This document shows, piece by piece, positions 21,702 through 33,753 of a DNA stretch of 64,000 nt. The stretch's first letter is position 1. The number at the start of each line of letters is the position of its first letter. The notes under the pieces are model-generated. The model had not been told where the DNA came from. It ran no database searches and saw nothing but the letters and a program-made list of their open reading frames with translations. Origin of the DNA: Rhizophagus irregularis (Eukaryota; Glomeromycota; Glomeromycetes; Glomerales; Glomeraceae); the NCBI RefSeq assembly GCF_026210795.1, contig NC_089430.1, positions 930,001 to 994,000 on the forward strand, read 5' to 3'. A program made the translations under genes and the position numbers.

Positions 21702-24700
21702 ATGTTCGAAAAAAATAAAAATGTATCGTCTGATTATTTATTACAGCGAAATGCTGGTATTTTGGTTAAATTCACATTTTGTAAAATTAAATCAAAATTT
21801 GAAAAAATGATGAATGTTAATGAAAGACGCGTTAAAACAAGAACTAAAAAAAAATGTTATTGTAATAAATGCAACAGAAAGTATGTTGATCCAAGAACCA
21901 AACAAAAACATTCAATGAGTCTAAGTCTTGATGATGCAACTACTTCAAATGACCCAATGAGTATTGGATCATCATTCGTTAATGAAGAAATCTCTATCGA
22001 CCCTCAAGAAAGCACATCAACATCAGAAAATTTGTCAACATTTTCTTCGAAAAGGAGAAAACGAAGCAGGTATAATACTTATTTGGAGCGTGACACTCAA
22101 ATGCAAAATATAAATGACAGTGATGATAACAATGACAGTAACGAAGAAACTGATAATTATGGTGATAGCGATGATGGGGATGATAGTGATGATAACGATG
22201 ATGGGGATGATGGGGATGATAACGATGATGGGGATGATAGCGATGATGGGGATGATAACGATGATGGGGATAATAGCGATAATGGGAATGATGGGGATGA
22301 TGATGGCGAAGAAACCAACATTTTTGAAGATTACTCTCGACCGAATTATGATTTTCCAAACAATATTAATGAAAATCTGCAAAATATTGAAGATTGGATA
22401 ATTGTGTTTATTTTGAGGTATCAAACTAGATTTCGGCTAGCAGATACCACTGGTAAAAAAATGGTCTATTCTACACATATCCTACACATATCTTATATAT
22501 ATCGGGTACTCAAAATGTAGAAAATCATACACAAATAATACACATATCATATACATATCGGGTACTTATATATATAGTATACCTATCAGGTACCTGATAT
22601 ATGTATGATATATATATTAGTACCCGATATGTGTATGATATGTGTATTATTTGTGTATGATTTTCTACATTTTGAGTACCCAATATGTGTAAGATATGTG
22701 TAGGATAAATCATTTTTTTACCAGTGATACCGCAATCGATACATTAATTAAATTCATCAAACATATTTTAACAAATTTTAATTACGATCGTTTTAAAGAT
22801 TTTCCTATTTCGTTGTATACTGCAAAAAAGAAATTAGGATTGAAGCATCAATTTGTCAAATTTTCCGTATGTCCTTCATGTCACAAATTACATAATATAG
22901 ATGATGTTAAACAACACACAATCCAACAACACAAAGCAATAAAAAAATGTGGTCATGTACAATTTCCAAATCATCGTTTACTTCGACAATGCAATGCTCC
23001 ATTATCAGAACAAAAAGAACTAGACGATGGTAAAGTCGTTAATGCACCATTATTAATTTATCCGATGCCCAGTATAAAAGAGCAACTTTTACAAATGTAT
23101 CAAAGGCCAAACTTTGAAAAAAATCTTAAATTATGGGCCGATAGAAGCGTCAACGACCGAGTCTTATGTGATGTATATGATGGTGAAATTTGGAAGAATT
23201 TCTCAAATAGTGGAATAATAGTGGATGATGAATCTGACAAACAAAGATTTTTAATAAAGAACATGCGGATGATCATTTGGGTATTATGATTAACGTCGAT
23301 TGGTTTCAGCCATTTGAAAGGACAATTCATAGTTCTGGTGCTATATATGGAGCTATTTGCAATATCCCAAGAGAATTGCGCTTTAAACCTGAAAATATGC
23401 TCATTTTAGGATTAATGCCAGGCCCTAATGAACCAAGCTTACATCAGATAAATCATTACTTGGCGCCAATTGTTGATCAATTTCAAACTTTTTGGGAAGG
23501 AGTGGGATTAGACAGAACTTCTGAACATTTATCCGGAAGATTGATAAAATGCGCAGTAATTGCTTGTTGCTGCGATATACCAGCTGCTAGAAAATTATGT
23601 GGCCATTATTCAGCCAATGTAAGCTGTCACAGATGCTTAAAGGTTGCAAGAAATAGAAATTTTAGTGGCATGGATGATATTGACGAATGGTTTGTTGCTA
23701 AAAGCGCGAATAGTCATCGAAAAATGGCTTTGGAATGGAGAAAATGTAAAAGCAACGAAGCTAGAAAAAGACATGTGAAGCAATATCACGCGAGATGGTC
23801 AGAAATGCTCCATTTGTCTTATTTTGATCCGATACGATTTTTACCTGTGGACCCGATGCATAATTTATTTATAGGAATTGCATCATTTATCGTAAAACGG
23901 CTTTGGTTAAGACATGGTAAAATAAATATGGATGATCTGACGAAAATTCAAAAAAACATGAACAATATTCATCCACCATCAGAAATCGGTCAAATTCCTC
24001 ATAAAATAGATATTGGGGAAGGATTTTTTAATTTAACGGCTAACGAATGGAAAAATTTTTTCCTGATTTATGCCAGAGTCGTTCTTTGGGATTTTTTGGA
24101 CCAAGTAGATCGGAAAATCTTAGTACATTTCAGCCAAGCTTGTTCTATATTAGTCCGAAGGATTGTTACAATCAAAAATTTAGATGACGCACATGAACAT
24201 TTAATTGAAATTTTGAAACTTATCGAAACGAATTACGGAGAAGTTTCAATAACACCAAATTTACATCTTTCATTACACTTGAACAAATGTTGTAAAGATT
24301 ACGGTCCTTTTTACTTATTTTGGTGTTTCTCCTTTAAAAGGATGAATGGAATTTTTGGTTGGTATTTACAATAATATTATTCAAATTATTCAGAATTATT
24401 ACTTACGATTTTACAATTATACAGGGAGTTTACCTAATAGTAGACGAAAAATTGAACCGGAAATTATGCGATTTATGATGCAGAGTTCTCAAATTGAACG
24501 AAGATTCAATACATTGGCTCTAAATCATCAGGCCATTTTTCAAATACTTGATTTAAATGATGATACAACTGACGATAATGAAAATGAATCTCTCGAAAGT
24601 GAGGAATTACAGGCATTTTTAGACATATCCGAAAAGCTGGTTTCTAGCGGGGCAATAGGAACGGAGGAATATCCTGAAGAACTTTTAAGTCCGATAAAAT

Positions 24701-25274
24701 TGAATGTCATATTACCGGATGATATTTTGGATTTACTAGTTGATTACTACAATCGCGCTTATGAAGAATATAATTTTAGCTGACCACGGTTAGATCCTTC
24801 TTCATCAACCAAAAATTACATTGCTGTAACTGGAAATATCACACAATGTGGCAGATTGCGAATCGGTGCAGAATATTTTGGGTCAATATTATCCAAAAGG
24901 TATATTAGAAGCTCTTATATTTTAGCACATTTTATAGAACAACGTGGAAATGATATAGACACATATCCCGGCCAGGTACAATTCTATTTCAAACATACAG
25001 TTCATCTTCCGAATGGTCCGACAGAACATTATTTGGCTTTTGTGAATTGGTATAAACCCGCTGCGACCGCAAACATCAGATTTTTTTTTCCAGCGAAGAT
25101 TCTGATGATTTTACGAATGATCCGGAACTTTGGAAAAAGGAGTTTTTTAATTCTTCAGTTGATAGTATAATTCCGGTTCATCACATATTAGGTAGATTTG
25201 TTCCAGCAAAATTTAAATACAAACGTACTGAATACTTGGCCATTTTACCGTTAAATAGAAGATTTCACATTTAA
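21702..25274 (+). pseudogene. E2 TNP2-type (Transposase_21) transposase
   Basis: N-terminal zinc motif (CYCNKCNRKYVDPRTKQKH), then a long Asp/Gly run (22150-22310), then the core: NVDWFQPFERT, GAICNIPRELRFKPEN, GLMPGPNEPSL, CDIPAARKLCGH, FDPIRFLPVDPMHNLF and FWCFSFKRMNGIFG. These are hallmarks of CACTA TNP2 proteins. An intron 24358-24424 follows the last block, then SLPNSRRKIE. Breaks: MITE B at 22448, a one-base frameshift near 23250, TGA at 24781-24783, and a frameshift near 25090. The stop is at 25274. The exact start is uncertain; ATG 21702 or an internal ATG near 21810 are both possible. Confidence 0.88.
22448..22726 (-). mobile_element. MITE B, palindromic CACTG-type
   Basis: 279 bp, CACTGGTAAAAAAATG to its inverse, inserted in the E2 transposase between codons for LADT and AIDTLIKF. 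The duplicated target is ATAC (4 bp). Removing the element plus one ATAC restores the frame, matching the E1 protein at NIAETATETLIKF. Confidence 0.93.
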
Positions 25275-25389
25275 ATTTACCATAATAAATAATTTTTTTT
25301 TTTGCGAAATTATCCGATTATTATATCAAATTATTCAATATTCAGTAAATAATGTCGCATTTTTTTAGTAAATGATCTAATTTTTCGAT

Positions 25390-26219
25390 AAAATGTTACA
25401 TCTTTCTAGAAAATGTCAACAAATGTACATTTTGCAAAAAAAGTGTCGAAAAAAAATAACATTCTAACGAAAAATGTAACATTTGACCAAAAAAACATGA
25501 AATTTGCATGAAATTTGCTAAAAAATGCGGAATTTTCATAAAAAATGTACCATTTGGCAGAAAATCGGAATATTTGACAAAAAAAAAGCAAAATTTGATT
25601 TTAATTGACAATGTTATAACAATGTTATAAAATGTTGTTACAATGATATTACATTGGTGGCAAAATGTGGAATTTTTATAAAAAATGTACCATTTGGCAG
25701 AAAATCGGAATATTTGACAAAAAAAAAAGCAAAATTTGATTTTAATTGACAATGTTATAACAATGTTATAAAATGTTGTTACAATGATATTACATTGGTG
25801 GCAAAATGTGGAATTTTCATAAAAATGTACCATTTGGCAGAAAATCGGAATATTTGACAAAAAAAAAAGCAAAATTTGATTTTAATTGACAATGTTATAA
25901 CAATGTTATGAAATGTTGTTACAATGATATTACATTGGTGGCAAAATGCGGAATTTTCATAAAAATGCACCATTTGACAAAAAAAAAGCAAAATTTGATT
26001 TAATTGACAATGTTATAACAATGTTACGAAATGTTACATTTGAGGTGTAATGTAGCATTTTTCTAAAATTTCATAAGATTTGCTAAATCGGACAATGTTG
26101 TAACAATGCTATTCCAAAAAATTGCTCAGCATAATGTAGCATTTTTCACAATTTCCCACCATTTTCCAGAAAAATGGGGAATTTGCATTTTTTAAATTTT
26201 GGACAATGGTGCCCTTCGA
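25390..26219. repeat. E2 right subterminal repeat
   Basis: About four copies of a roughly 141-bp unit with GCAAAATTTGATTTTAATTG, ACAATGTTATAACAATG and ATGTACCATTTGGCAG. The matching family, inverted, forms the left arm of N1 (40380-41040). Between 25275 and 25389 there is only AT-rich 3' flank. Confidence 0.88.
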
Positions 26220-28717
26220 CGACCTAATTTAATGTATCCATTTGCTGGAATCAATCAACAACTTGCCACTATGTTTTGTCAGCCTGGGTTTGAAAATTCT
26301 CTCCGACATTGGGCTAATCGGTCAAATTTTGATAATATTTTGACCGATATATATGATGGGCAAGTGTGGAAGAATTTCAAAAAATCGGACAATGAAGATT
26401 CGCCAAATTTTTTCAGAAGCGAAGTGGCTGATTCTCATCTTAGCTTGATGCTGAATCTTGATTGGTTTCAGCTATATGATAGTACCATTTATAGTATCAG
26501 TGTCATATACACCGCTATATGCAATTTGCCACGCAATATCTGATTTAGACGTGAAAATTTATTGACTCTCGGCATTTTACCTGGGCCAAAGGAGGTCAGC
26601 CTACATAAAGTGAACTACTATTTAGCACCAATAGTTAACGAATTGGAAACACTCTGAGCTGGGTTAACACTAAATCGTACTTATGAATGCGAAACACTGG
26701 TAAAAAAATGGTCTATTCTACACATATCCTACACATATCTTACATATATCGGGTACTCAAAATGTAGAAAATCATACACAAATAATACACATATCATACA
26801 CATATCGGGTACTTATATATATAGTATACTTATCAGGTACCTGATATATGTATGATATATATATTAGTACCCGATATGTGTATGATATGTGTATTATTTG
26901 TGTATGATTTTCTACATTTTAAGTACCCAATATATGTAAGATATGTGTAGGATAAATCATTTTTTTACTAGTGAAAATGGAAAGAGAGTTCGTGGCACTT
27001 TAATCTTAGTTTCATGTGACATTCCCGCCGCAAGAAAAATTTGCGGTCATGTTTCTGCCTTAGTTTCATGTCACAGGTGTGAGAAAAAAGCAAATTATGA
27101 AAATGGGCAGCATAATTTTGCTGGAATGGATGATGTAGGGTATTCTGCTCAAGATTCGAATGAGCACCAGCAAAACGCATTAGGTTGGCGAAGATGCAAC
27201 TCAGACTGCTAAAAAGCGCTTCGTCAAAGAAACTGGCGTTAGATGGTCCGAATTGTTGCGTCTATCATATTTCGACCCTATTAGATTTATTACAGTCGAT
27301 CCAATGCATTGCTTATTTCTGGACATTGCGAAGTGGATAGTAAAACGAATTTGGATCGATGGGGGTATTTTGACACCAAATTCTTTGAACAAAATTCAGA
27401 AAAAGATGGACGAGTTTCAGATACCATCCGATTTAGGTCGAATTCCAGGAAAAATTCATAGTGGAGAGGGATTCACCAATTTTACGGCCAATCAGTGGTG
27501 AATATTCTTTACAATTTATTCAACTGTATCACTTTGGGAACACCTTTCAGACGTAGATAGAAGAATCCTGAATCATTTTGTCAGGGTTTGTTCGATTTTG
27601 GTAAATCAGATTCTAGAATTTAATTTGGTGGATGAAGCCCATAGAAGTCTTATCGAAATAGTCAAGCTCATTGAGAATCACTACGGCAGAGATAAGATCA
27701 CACCGAATCTTCATCTTTCTCTGCATTTGCGTGATTGCTCATCTGATTATGGACCATTATATGCGTTCTGGTGTTTCTCTTTTGAACGTATGAACGGTAT
27801 TTTAGGTAAATATCCGTTAACAATTTTTTAACGATTTTAATGATTTCAATATTAGCTTATAATTTATTGATTTTGCACTTTTAGGTTCGTTACCAAACAG
27901 CAACAGAAAAATTGAGTCTGAACTTATGCGTCGATTAATGTTTGATAAACAAATCGAAAATATCATAAGTTCAGGTATCGAAGTAAAAGGTCTTGAATTG
28001 CTAAACAGTCAGCGTACTATCGGGTCCCTTTCAGTTACTGATGAATTTTCGTCAGATGAGATGCATCGATTTTGGCTGAATTCACAAAATATTAAAGATT
28101 CACAGATTTCTGGCAAAGAAGGCTTCCCAGGTGAATTTCTTAAGCCAGTATCTCATAATATACTGCTTTCAAGTGAAATGTTAAATTTAATGGTCGAATA
28201 TTACAATGTGACTTACGAATCATTTGGATTTCGGAGGCTTCTTGTAGAAGGTTTTGATAACGATATAATAATTAGGGTCAAAATTAACCAATTCGGAAGG
28301 TGTCGGATTGGTTCAGAAGTCTTTGGATCGTCATTATCGTTAAGACATGTAAAAAGTTCGTACGTCTTAGCGAAATTTATTACGGATGATGAAGATGTCA
28401 ACACCTACCCAGGTCAAATTCAGTATTATTTTACTCACATAGTAGACTTTCCGGATGGTCCCGTCGAACATTTTCTAGCATACGTTCATTGGTATAAACA
28501 CGCAAATTCAACCAATATTCGATACTATTTCAGCAGTGATGAAATTTGTAATGTTGAGTTGTAGAATACCGAATTTTATCTAATAAGTCGTGATTGTATA
28601 ATACCTATGCATCATATTTTAGGTAGATTTGTACCAGTAAGTTACCAAATCTCAAACCGGCAAAATGCAAAAGAGTATTTAGCCGTAAATCCAATTAGTA
28701 GAAAATACCAATTATAA
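26220..28717 (+). pseudogene. E1 TNP2-type transposase, 3' part
   Basis: Continues the protein of 16365-17404: RRPNLMYPFAGINQQL, LNLDWFQLYDST, CDIPAARKICGH, FDPIRFITVDPMHCLF, FWCFSFERMNGILG. Interruptions: TGA at 26541-26543 (Arg in E2), TGA at 26655-26657 (Trp in E2), MITE C at 26695, a frame change near 27212 and TGA at 27499-27501. An intron of about 80 bp (27806-27884) occupies the same place as the E2 intron after MNGILG. After it SLPNSNRKIE resumes, with a TAG at 28562-28564, to the end at 28717. Inactive. Confidence 0.85.
26695..26973 (-). mobile_element. MITE C, palindromic CACTG-type
   Basis: 279 bp, left end CACTGGTAAAAAAATG, right end CATTTTTTTACTAGTG (one substitution), flanked by AAA. 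It lies inside the E1 transposase 3' part. Confidence 0.9.
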
Positions 28718-28739
28718 ACTTATAAGTTTTAGACATAAA

Positions 28740-29321
28740 TTTATAATAAATTGAGTAATTGACTATAAATTTGGTGTTGATTTTTTCCGAATTTCTGAAT
28801 TTTAATGACAAATCATGTTTTTCAAAAGTTAATTTTGATGACTTTTTTTGTATCAATCAGCCGTCAATCAAATATAATGATTTTTTGCCAAATTTTTATT
28901 GAATTTTTATTGAATTGTCAATTTTCCATAAATTGGAAGTACATATTTGAATATTGGGCAAATTTTAGGTTGATTTGCCATTTGTCCGATTTTTTTTTTG
29001 ATTTCAACCAGTATCAATCAGCCGTCAATCAAATATAATGATTTTTTGCCGAATTTTTATTGAATTGTCAATTTTCCATAAATTGGAAGTACATATTTGA
29101 ATATTAGGCAAATTTTAGGTTGATTTGCCATTTGTCTGATTTTTTTTTTGATTTCAACTAGCATCAATCAGCCGTCAATCAAATATGATGATTTTTTTCT
29201 GGATTTTCATTAAATTGTCCGATTGGCATCAATCAGATGTGCCGATTTGTAATGTCAGTCGATTTTAGTCTGATTTTTAGCTGATTTTCCATATGTCCAA
29301 TTTTTTTGATTTCGACCAGTG
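28740..29321. repeat. E1 right subterminal repeat and terminus
   Basis: About two and a half copies of a 150-160 bp unit containing ATCAATCAGCCGTCAATCAA and AATTTTCCATAAATTGGAAG, ending in TTTCGACCAGTG. Confidence 0.8.
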
Positions 29322-31994
29322 ACAAATTCCTCTTCCCATATTCTAGAACTTCTATACATGATCAACGGATTTTCTCTTAAGAGAATTCTTATACCTCTAA
29401 ATAGTAGACCTCTCTGGTAGATAGACAAAGACAAAAATAAAGATATTCGTCAAACCCAAATATTTATCTTCATATTGTCTTGAGAATGTGATCTATTACA
29501 GTAAGTTATTGTTGTGGACTCTAAAGAGAAGGAAGAGACTCTTGGTGACTACTGACATCTACATACTCTACATATAATAAAAGAAAATAGGTAAACTATG
29601 AGCATAACACTAGGTCACTGCTAGCTTCGTTCACAAAAAAAAATAGTGTAACTAAGAAAACAGTAAGAGTACCCATGGATATGGTAACATGTGATACAGA
29701 GTATTTTTTGAAACAAGTTCCGAAAATCCACACGGATAAACATGGTAACATATAATGAACAGAAGCATTTAAATATATTTATCACTATCCGAATCGTAAT
29801 ATAATAGGGACAAAAAAATTTCAATTTCCGCTTCTCAGTTGGAGACTGCTCAAAGGATACAAAAATACTTAGGTATGAACTATCGCAAAATCTATTTATT
29901 ATACCATAATATGCATTAGCTCCTTAACAAGGCACCTTTGTCAAGAAACTGACCATAACTTAGCCAAAACTAAACTGTAAGTGACTGGTATAACAGTTAT
30001 AGAATTAACCAAATTATGGTTTGTCAGGACACACAATATATGACTAAAAATATATGTATGACTAAAATTGTATGACTAAAATTGTATGACTAAAATTGTA
30101 TGACTAAAATTGTATGACTAAAATTGTATGACTAAAATTGTATGACTAAACTTACCTACTAGTCCCGTAATTTTGATGTTCTTAAAATTGTCCGATCCTT
30201 ACAATAATAACTAGGCGAAATATACCCATCTACCTTGACCAGTTATACTGCCTTGAGTTCTTCAAGTCCAATGTGGCGAACCCCATCTTTGAGAGACCAG
30301 ACAAAACCTCTATGACAAGAAGTATCACATACGAGAAGAAATCAGTCCCAAATGGAACACGCTACGCAGCTTGATTTCATACAAAGGTTTTTTCTTTGTT
30401 TAATTTCGTTATAATATTTTTTTCGACATAAAAATTACTAAGCAGATACCTTTAAATGATGTATACGGGAAATTATTATTTCACTTCGTAGATAAGGCCC
30501 AGGACTGAGCGGGATTTAAAAAATGTGTAAACTTTTTTTACTAGGCAGGCCTACAAAGTAAACTTATATTAGTGTTAGGCATTTTCGGATTTCATTTTTT
30601 TACACATCGAAGAGAGGAATCACTTATTTTTGTTTAAAACAGATTCTATTTTCACGTAGACTATTGGTTTTTAAAATCTTTAGTCTTCGGTATAGTTATG
30701 GATGATGAATGACAATAGTAACAATTACATCCAGGACAGAGAAGTGCGATTATCGTTAGCATACGCAAGATGCAAGGCTTTAATAGCGCCTCCATCCCTT
30801 TCTCTATTTCGTTAACGAGCGATTAACTGTTTCTCTTTGAATAACTCATGATATAATTTGTATAGGTGTTCTACACTTGAGAAGATTTGCTTATTCGCAT
30901 ATCATTTTCTGTATCTAGCTAATGACCGTGGACTTCGCCCAGCCAAGGGCTCTTGCCGCTCAACCACGCTTTTTTCATTAACCCATTCACTGTAATCGAA
31001 TAACATACAAACGTATAAAAAAGTCTTCAGTCTATGTAATGGACCTTCTAAGGAAGTGATTTTATCCAGGGAACCTTCAAAGAAGTGAAGTGAAATTAGT
31101 CCAGTCCTGGAGGGACCACCAGAGGTGTGAAATGGACCTTCAAAGAAGTAAAGGGAAATAACTACGGCAATATTTCTCACATATTCATTCGGATTCTCTT
31201 CTTGTTATAGTCTGCTTACGTAACCAGCATATTCTCTTATAAACCTACTATCCTTTTTGTATCGTGTACAAATCCTTCTTCCATTATTTTGATCTGTACT
31301 TTTTTTATATCTTTCCACGTGATAGTTTTTCTGCCGTTATTTCCATAGCAATGAACTGTTTTCGTGTATTCAAGTCAGTTATAAAATTTTGATTTCGAAA
31401 ATATGTAACTAAAAAGAGCTTTGCACTCTCTTAACCCATCTGACATGTGCAATTGATTGAAACTTCTGTAGGAAATTATGGTCAAATTTCTTCGGCTTTG
31501 ATTGTATCTTCTCTATTGCCTTACAGTGATATTACATATTCATCCGATACTTCTTCCGGCAGTATCATGTGTCATTAACATTCTCAATTTATCCAGAGCC
31601 TGCTCACGAAGACATTATTCTCACGTATGTATTTTCCTAAACTAAATTTTCTTTATCAAATTCCATTTGATGTTTCGCCTCCCAGTTATTCTTATATGAT
31701 TTCGACTACAAGAGCATTCCTTACGCTGAACTTTGTTATTGAGTCTAGTTGTTATTGTCCAGGCTAGGCGTAATGTTGGTATGATATTGGATACTTTTGA
31801 TAACGAAGCAAATTAAAACACTAAACAATATAAGAATGAAGAAATGTTAATAACGTACTGTACACATAATATCTGATAACCTACTTGATTGTAATGAGAG
31901 GAATCAATCATTGAAACGATGTTGAATTATTGCAAGCATACTACATATATGTTTGTCTACGTCATTCCATAGAATACTGTATATGTTGTTCACT
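29322..31994. other. gene-free background
   Basis: No supported gene. Holds a 14-bp tandem repeat at 30040-30150. A segment at about 30290-30420 recurs, inverted and diverged, at 46330-46455. Short ORFs here have no recognisable motif. Confidence 0.6.
30040..30150. repeat. 14-bp tandem repeat
   Basis: About eight copies of TATGACTAAAATTG in a row. Confidence 0.92.
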
Positions 31995-32929
31995 AATTAC
32001 TACGGTGTACCGTTTGAACGAAAAGTGCCAAAATTTCGAAAAATTGATTTTTCGATTTTTGAATTTTCAAAATCTCCTTATAAGGAGATTCTCCTTATAA
32101 GGAAAATCTCCTTTTATGGCAATGTAACGTTACACAAATGTCCAAATAAGGAAGTTTGTATTACCAAATTTCCTTTTTTGGACGTTTTGTGTAACGTAGA
32201 TCTATCCTATAAAAGGAAAATTTCCTTATAAGGCGATTTTAAAAGTTCAAAATTTCGAAATTTCGAAATTTCAAAAAAAAATTACCATAAAAGGAAATTT
32301 TTTTTAAGATTTTTGAAATTTTGAAATTTCGAAATTTTGAATTTGAAAATCGCCTTTTAAGGAAATTTTCCTTTTATGTAAGGGATCTACGTTGCACAAT
32401 ATTTAATTTATAGTGCCAGCCAGAATTATAATCTCCTTATATGGAAATTTTGTTTAAAAATATTTTTTTAACAAATCTGGTGGCTAAACTATTTACCCGA
32501 ATTCCGAAATCATGTGTTAATATTTATTTTTACCAAAAATTGGAGTAATCCTGGCCGGATTTAAGAAAAATATTAATGTAACGTTACACAAATTTCCAAA
32601 AAGGAAATTTTGCTTCTCGCAAAAAATTGGAAATTTGGTTTCACAAATACTCCAAAAAAGGAAATTTACATGGCGATCACTTAATTCCGGCCAGCATTAT
32701 AAATTTTTTATATTCTTTATTAATTAAAAAAATTTAATTTTTTTAATAAACTTTTAATTTTTTTTTTAATGATCTATATATACTTTATTAATATTAAGTT
32801 CATATACCATATAAACAAATTATCATAAGCTATATCCATCCAATAGAATGCAATCATCAAAATAATAAACTTTTAATAAACTTTAACTTTTTAATTTTTT
32901 TTAATAATAATAATTATTATTATTATTAT

Positions 32930-33745
32930 TAGCATTATATTAATTTTTTAATTATGCAAAATAATTATCAATTTTACCAATGGCTGGTATTTTCTAATAT
33001 TTGTATTTGAATAATACATATTTTTAATGAAGAAAAAGCAATATATGATAAAATTTATATTAATAAAATTTTTAATAATTTTTATTTTTTTTTGTTTTTT
33101 TATCAAATTTTCAATTATACAAAATAAATATTTATATTTAAGTGATGTATTAAATATGTTTTTAATGAAAAGAAAACAATATATAATGAATTTATTTAAT
33201 ATTCTTTTTAATAAATTTTTTTATAATTTTTATATTTTTATTTTTTAATTTTTCTTAAAAAACTTTTTAACTTTTAACTTTTCTTAATAAACTTTTTAAT
33301 TTTTTTGTTTTCTTTTATCAAGTTATTTTCAATTATACAAAATAATTATCAATTTTACTAATGGCTAGCATTTTCCAATATCTGTATTTAAGCGATATAT
33401 TAATATTTTTAATGAAGAGAAAGCAATATATGATAATATAAAACTTATATAATATTCTTTTTAATAAATTTTTAATAATTTTTATATTTTTTTTAATAAA
33501 CTTTTTTTATAAACTTTTTAATTTTTCTTAATAAACATTTTAATTTTTTTTAATAAGCTTTTTAATTTTTTTTAATTTTTTTTGTTGATTTTTTTATCAA
33601 ATTTTCAATTATACAAAATAATTATTACTGATTTTATTAATAACTCAATATTTGTATTTAAGTGATATATTAAACATATTTTTAATGAAAAGAAAACAAT
33701 ATATAATAAACTTATTTAATATTCTTTTTAATAAAATTTTTTATA
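32930..33745. repeat. AT-rich internal repeats, left block
   Basis: Roughly 250-bp units with CAATTATACAAAATAATTAT, ATGGCTAGCATTTTCCAATA and AATGAAAAGAAAACAATATA. They continue at 35605-36540 beyond the 1.84-kb insertion. Small ORFs are chance products. Confidence 0.75.
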
Positions 33746-33753
33746 ATTTTTAT

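Larger units (their letters stand above)
17405..26219. mobile_element. E2: CACTA-like element inserted in the E1 transposase
   Basis: The left end is CACAGGTCGAACAGATGTC. The right end, read inward, is TCGAAGGGCACCATTGTCC and has lost its last six or so bases, so the target duplication cannot be checked. The reading frame of E1 closes perfectly when 17405-26219 is removed. It contains a left subterminal repeat, a leftward accessory gene, a spacer, a rightward TNP2 transposase and a right subterminal repeat. MITEs A and B are later insertions. Its ends and subterminal repeats match N1 (40362-45879) in inverse orientation. Confidence 0.85.
2261..29321. mobile_element. E1: CACTA/EnSpm-like element with nested insertions
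   Basis: The left end reads CACTGGTTGAAAT and the right end is the inverse, CACTGGTCGAAAT, so the element has CACTA-type termini. Subterminal tandem repeats lie inside both ends (2400-2990 and 28740-29321). Internally it encodes a leftward accessory gene (6224-8477) and a rightward TNP2-type transposase (16365-17404 plus 26220-28717). Removing the DUF7869 element, the Ty3 element, E2 and MITE C leaves about 8.4 kb, close to emptied E2 (about 8.25 kb). I see no clean 3-bp target duplication (TAT left, ACA right), so the exact ends are less certain than the internal structure. Confidence 0.7.

Noticed and set aside
21994-22424. Long reverse and forward ORFs rich in His/Pro/Tyr, Ile/Pro or Met/Gly
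   Set aside because: They are other-frame readings of the Asp/Gly codon repeat in the E2 transposase.
25396-25991. Phe-rich 158-residue reverse ORF and similar ORFs at 40607-41042
   Set aside because: Tandem subterminal repeats of E2 and N1 read in one frame; low complexity and no start context.
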